DNA from: JBPOHE01 sp052035915
Lineage (GTDB): Bacteria; Pseudomonadota; Gammaproteobacteria; Chromatiales; Chromatiaceae
Length of the DNA stretch: 36,360 nucleotides
Assembly (NCBI GenBank): GCA_052035915.1
Contig: JBPOHE010000110.1
Location: forward strand, 1-36,360
Reading direction: 5' to 3'
Shown here: one piece after another, positions 33,698-36,360 of the stretch
Position numbering within the stretch: position 1 is the stretch's first letter
Layout of the letters: each line of letters opens with the position of its first letter
Notes under the pieces: model-generated
Databases searched by the model: none
Told to the model about the DNA's origin: nothing
The model's input: only the letters and a program-made list of their open reading frames with translations
Position numbers and translations under genes: made by a program

Positions 33698-34527
33698 TTT
33701 GCGTTTTTGAGTGGTTGGGCGGAGGTGGGCGCTGGTCCCGAATTTACCGATGAGAGAAAGACCAGGCGGCCTGGCCAGGGGCGTTCAGTGGTTCCGGGCA
33801 TTGTCCGAAAATGGCCATTTCTCGTTCTTTTTTCGAGCACAATACGAGAACTTATCAATAAATTGTTCTCGATATGAGAACAAATATCCAGAGTAAAGCG
33901 CCCAGCCCCGGGACTGCGACAGGCCGTCGGTCCAACCCTGATGCCCCTCCTGTCTCTCACGAGTAACCCCGAGTCGTTCAGGATCTCTCTCATGGTACCG
34001 AACCCTGGAGCGGACGAAGGCGCCAGTCCCTCACCCGCCGACAATGTAAAACAAAGTCGTAATATGTATGACCGCCTGAAAGTGACCCTGGTTGGGACGC
34101 AGGATCTCCGCTCCCCCTGGAGCCGCCATTGTTCTCGTAAGCTCGGAGATCATCAGGGAGCCTCGCAGAAAGAACCCACAATTCTTGGCCGGCGTTTCCA
34201 AGTAGATCCCAGGGGCGAAAGGGTGGCACCATCCTGGTTGGATGGTATCGCGGAAAGAAGGAAACTCGATAGACCCCGGTCGACTCCTGGTTCGTTCACT
34301 CGACGAAGACGAAAGGGATTTTCGATTACGGGTGGAGATGATCGAACCAGGGCCGCACAAACAGATAGGCTAAGCCCAGTGCTAATAATGCGCTGATCCT
34401 TAGCTGGGTGTGGGAATTATAATTTACCTCGTCGATAATATAACGCTGCCATGGGAAATTCTCCCTAACGCACTGAAATAATAATCGTCTTCTTTACCAG
34501 CGGGCATTTGTAAATTTTTTGTAAATA
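33698..34527. other. Long divergent intergenic region, sensor kinase / response regulator
   Basis: 830 bp between divergent genes. Several overlapping open frames on both strands (for instance 33941-34396 plus, 34031-34360 minus) look random and match nothing I recognise. It contains copy 3 of the dyad element (33806-33890) and an isolated GTTCTC at 34131. An AT-rich stretch with TATAAT at 34418-34423 precedes the regulator. The unusual length suggests decayed genes or complex regulation. Confidence 0.5.
33806..33890. repeat. Dual GTTCTC/GAGAAC dyad element, copy 3
   Basis: GAAAATGGCC (33807-33816), dyad 1 GTTCT (33824) with GAGCAC (33835) and a further GAGAAC, dyad 2 TTGTTCTC (33863-33870) with GAGAACAA (33876-33883). 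GTTCT starts at 33824 and 33865, 41 bp apart as in the other copies. It sits upstream of both the kinase group and the regulator. Confidence 0.62.
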
Positions 34528-35262
34528 ATGGACGGCACTCACACCCTTCAACCTTCTTCATCCCACAGAAGAAACATCCGTATAGCCCTATTGGAAGACG
34601 ACTTGTTGCTAACCGATCTGGTAACGACCACCCTCACCCAGGCGGGTTGGGGGTGTTGTCACTTCACCAGCATTGCGGCGATCTGCTCGGCCCTGAGAGA
34701 TGAGGCCTTCGACCTGTTGGTCCTTGACTGGAGCCTCCCGGATGGGGACGCGGACACTGTGATCCGGTTGGCGCGCCGTCTCTACGGCTGGGACCTGCCG
34801 ATCCTGATCGAAAGTGTCAACGACAATGAGCAACTGATCGTCAGGGCTTTGGAAATGGGCGCCAACGACTATGTGGTGAAACCGCTGCGGCTGGCGGAGG
34901 TAAGAGCGCGCATCACGGCCCTGCTGCGTGGGCGAAGTGCGGAAATCGCCGTAACGCCAACCTGTGGTCCCTACCGGATCGACGTGGCGAAGGGCGAACT
35001 GGCCTTATACGACCATCCGATCCCGATGACTCCGTTGGAACTGCATCTGATCAGCTACCTATTTCAGCACGCCGGGGAACTCTTATCTCGGGAGACCCTG
35101 CTTAGGGACGTTTGGGGCACCGCGGCCGATCTGGAAACCCGCACCGTAGACGTGTATATCGGACGCCTGCGACGCAAGCTGAAATTGGAAAGCCACGGAA
35201 TATATATCACCACCTTGCACGGTTACGGTTACCGCCTGGACACAGGTGGTTTGGCTAGCTGA
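34528..35262 (+). CDS. OmpR/PhoB-family response regulator
   Basis: 244 residues. Receiver domain with acidic pocket Glu23-Asp24-Asp25 (ALLEDDLLLTD), phosphoacceptor Asp67 (LLVLDWSLPDGD), a Ser in the switch position (ILIESVND) and conserved Lys118 (DYVVKPL). The C-terminal winged helix (trans_reg_C) includes MTPLELHLISYLFQHAGELLSRE, ETRTVDVYIGRLRRKL and TLHGYGYRL. DNA-binding transcription factor of a two-component system. No ribosome-binding site precedes the ATG at 34528 (the upstream sequence is T-rich), and about 17 residues precede the receiver fold, so the start could be later. The divergent hybrid kinase is the likely partner. The stop lies 9 nt from the end of the convergent pilin gene. 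Confidence 0.93.
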   Translation: MDGTHTLQPSSSHRRNIRIALLEDDLLLTDLVTTTLTQAGWGCCHFTSIAAICSALRDEAFDLLVLDWSLPDGDADTVIRLARRLYGWDLPILIESVNDNEQLIVRALEMGANDYVVKPLRLAEVRARITALLRGRSAEIAVTPTCGPYRIDVAKGELALYDHPIPMTPLELHLISYLFQHAGELLSRETLLRDVWGTAADLETRTVDVYIGRLRRKLKLESHGIYITTLHGYGYRLDTGGLAS

Positions 35263-35271
35263 AGCGATCAG

Positions 35272-35673
35272 TTAATTGAAGCAGTCCAGCGGAGATTTAC
35301 TATTCTGGGTAACGTCGATCTGGGAACAGCTCGTACCGTTGCGGCCTTTATCGTTCACCTGGGTAGTCCCAGACTTCGCTGTCGCCCTGATGGTATAGGC
35401 CGTGGCCGTCGCCGTGCCGGCTGGTAGGGTGAAGGTATAGTAGGTATTCGACGGCGCCCCGCCAAAATCGGCAAAATTATTGGTATAAGCGGGGTTGCTT
35501 GCCCGCCACTTTTCCTGTAGCAGTTGGGTGTTGAGCAAGGTGCTGATGGCCTCCTGCCGGCGCGATTTACGCACTGAATCCTGATAGGAGGAATAGGCTA
35601 TGGCCGCCAGAATAGCGGCTACGGCCGCCACGACCATGAGTTCGATGAGGGTAAAGCCTGCTGCTCTGTTCAT
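35272..35673 (-). CDS. Type IV pilin (PilE-like)
   Basis: 133 residues from the second ATG (35673), preferred because AGGA lies 7 nt upstream and because it gives a short prepilin leader MNRAAG. The cleavage site is Gly-Phe before FTLIELMVVAAVAAILAAIA, with Glu at position 5 of the mature protein, the class III signal and assembly helix. SSYQDSVRKSRRQEAISTLL is typical of PilE/minor pilins. The C-terminal domain has two Cys (TSCSQIDV...PLDCFN) that would form the D-region disulfide. Role: type IV pilus subunit, exported by the Pil machinery. It follows the Cys-rich protein gene by 41 nt, suggesting an operon. No terminator separates it from the convergent regulator. Confidence 0.9.
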   Translation of the reverse strand: MNRAAGFTLIELMVVAAVAAILAAIAYSSYQDSVRKSRRQEAISTLLNTQLLQEKWRASNPAYTNNFADFGGAPSNTYYTFTLPAGTATATAYTIRATAKSGTTQVNDKGRNGTSCSQIDVTQNSKSPLDCFN

Positions 35674-35714
35674 TCGCTTTCCTGCCATACTCTAGGAAAC
35701 GACTCCCGTACGAT

Positions 35715-36360
35715 CTAACGGCAAGCGCCGGAGGTTGTGGTACATGAAACCCCATTTCCCACCTCTGGTATGCGATATGGGCAGGTCAAGCTGCTGCCAG
35801 CGATGGTAAGATTCATGGATCGTAGCTCGTCCGATTCTCCAACCGAAAAACTGTAGGTTGTGCTTTCACCACTCAGACCTGATGAAAGGACGGAACCGGA
35901 GGGTTCCACTCTGTTATCCACCGATATTTCGCACAGGGTACAGGTTCTGTTCTGACCAGTTCCCTGCTGGTATGAACAACTGATAGGCACATTATAGGTG
36001 CTCACGGCGAGGGTTCCCGCAGTATCTCTGACACCAGTCATCACACACTGGTAACAGGGCGAACTCGCCAAGTTGAATTTGTTTGCCCCGGTACATTGAT
36101 TGCCAGAGTATTTACTGCATGTCATGGCACCTCCACCGGTGATGGTCACATTGTCTATATTCACATCCGCCAGCTCGGAGGTCATGGTGCCCCGCAGGGT
36201 AAGGGTATGGTTCGAGGGTGTACAGTTGGGGGGCGAGTTGGTTTGTAAACTGACGCGATTGGTATCTGTGCCATCCCTCAGGTCGGCTACCGGATTATCG
36301 GCCGGATAACCTGTCTGATTATCAGGCGGATTCAACCTCCAAGTGCACCACGGAGAGTAA
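35715..36360 (-). CDS. C-terminal part of a cysteine-rich, probably exported protein (partial)
   Basis: The frame stays open to the window edge, so the N-terminus is missing; at least 214 residues are visible. The sequence is rich in Ser, Thr, Asn and Cys, with beta-type repeats (HTLTLRGTMTSELADVNIDN; VTITGGGAMTCSKYSG) and about twelve cysteines, several in pairs (CYQC, CTLC). It ends SCTTTSGACR. This composition fits an extracytoplasmic, disulfide-bonded protein. Its position just upstream of a pilin, on the same strand, recalls minor-pilin operons in which large adhesin-like proteins (PilY1 type) precede pilE, but the residues seen do not match the PilY1 C-terminus I know. Function not assigned. 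Confidence 0.6.
   Translation of the reverse strand, partial: YSPWCTWRLNPPDNQTGYPADNPVADLRDGTDTNRVSLQTNSPPNCTPSNHTLTLRGTMTSELADVNIDNVTITGGGAMTCSKYSGNQCTGANKFNLASSPCYQCVMTGVRDTAGTLAVSTYNVPISCSYQQGTGQNRTCTLCEISVDNRVEPSGSVLSSGLSGESTTYSFSVGESDELRSMNLTIAGSSLTCPYRIPEVGNGVSCTTTSGACR

Noticed and set aside
33941..34396. 151-codon plus-strand frame between kinase and regulator
   Set aside because: Arg/Ser/Pro-rich with no domain-like pattern and no ribosome-binding site; overlapped by equally good frames on the other strand.

Overview
The window looks like chromosomal DNA of a gammaproteobacterium. The first third carries the classical order initiator tRNA, nusA, infB, rbfA, truB, rpsO, pnp, with proteins close to the E. 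coli homologues. Further along are dnaX-ybaB-recR in the usual gammaproteobacterial order and a type IV pilin. No sequence here fixes the genus. Base composition is split by eye: roughly 330-9600 is AT-richer (mid-40s percent GC), while most of 9770-36360 is GC-rich (low to mid 60s). The split falls in a zone of insertion-sequence debris.

Layout. 1-250: decayed ISAs1-type transposase. 404-646: promoter, tRNA-fMet and terminator. 766-875: a 110-bp miniature inverted-repeat element. 1102-9485: nusA-infB-rbfA-truB, then rpsO-pnp behind an extended -10 promoter. rimP, which normally lies between the tRNA and nusA, is absent. 9687-10343: an internally deleted IS1595-family element whose terminal sequence recurs at 766-875 and 17384-17406. 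10371-10535: a structured sequence beginning GTGCG that may be the 5' end of a group II intron.

10536-17256 is the most distinctive functional cluster. An Anbu-type (proteasome beta-like) peptidase on the minus strand is divergent from a plus-strand operon of a transglutaminase/DUF2126 fusion, a circularly permuted ATP-grasp protein and an alpha-E (DUF403) protein. Earlier comparative genomics proposed that this set makes, attaches or removes a peptide tag. A macro-domain protein follows at 17445.

18250-24325 holds a large RND permease without a visible adaptor gene, a small conserved-looking protein of unknown function and two glycosyltransferases. 24685-27350 (minus strand) is dnaX-ybaB-recR. 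27719-33334 encodes a 1,871-residue hybrid sensor kinase (many transmembrane helices, CHASE, about five PAS, HisKA, HATPase, REC, HPt), preceded by one or two tiny ORFs, the nearer overlapping its start codon. Divergent from it is an OmpR-family regulator (34528-35262). The window ends with a minus-strand pilin and the C-terminal part of a cysteine-rich, probably exported protein.

Three intergenic regions (about 18122, 24429, 33806) carry a repeated element made of two GTTCTC/GAGAAC dyads whose left GTTCT halves are exactly 41 bp apart in every copy. This is the clearest unexplained structure in the window.
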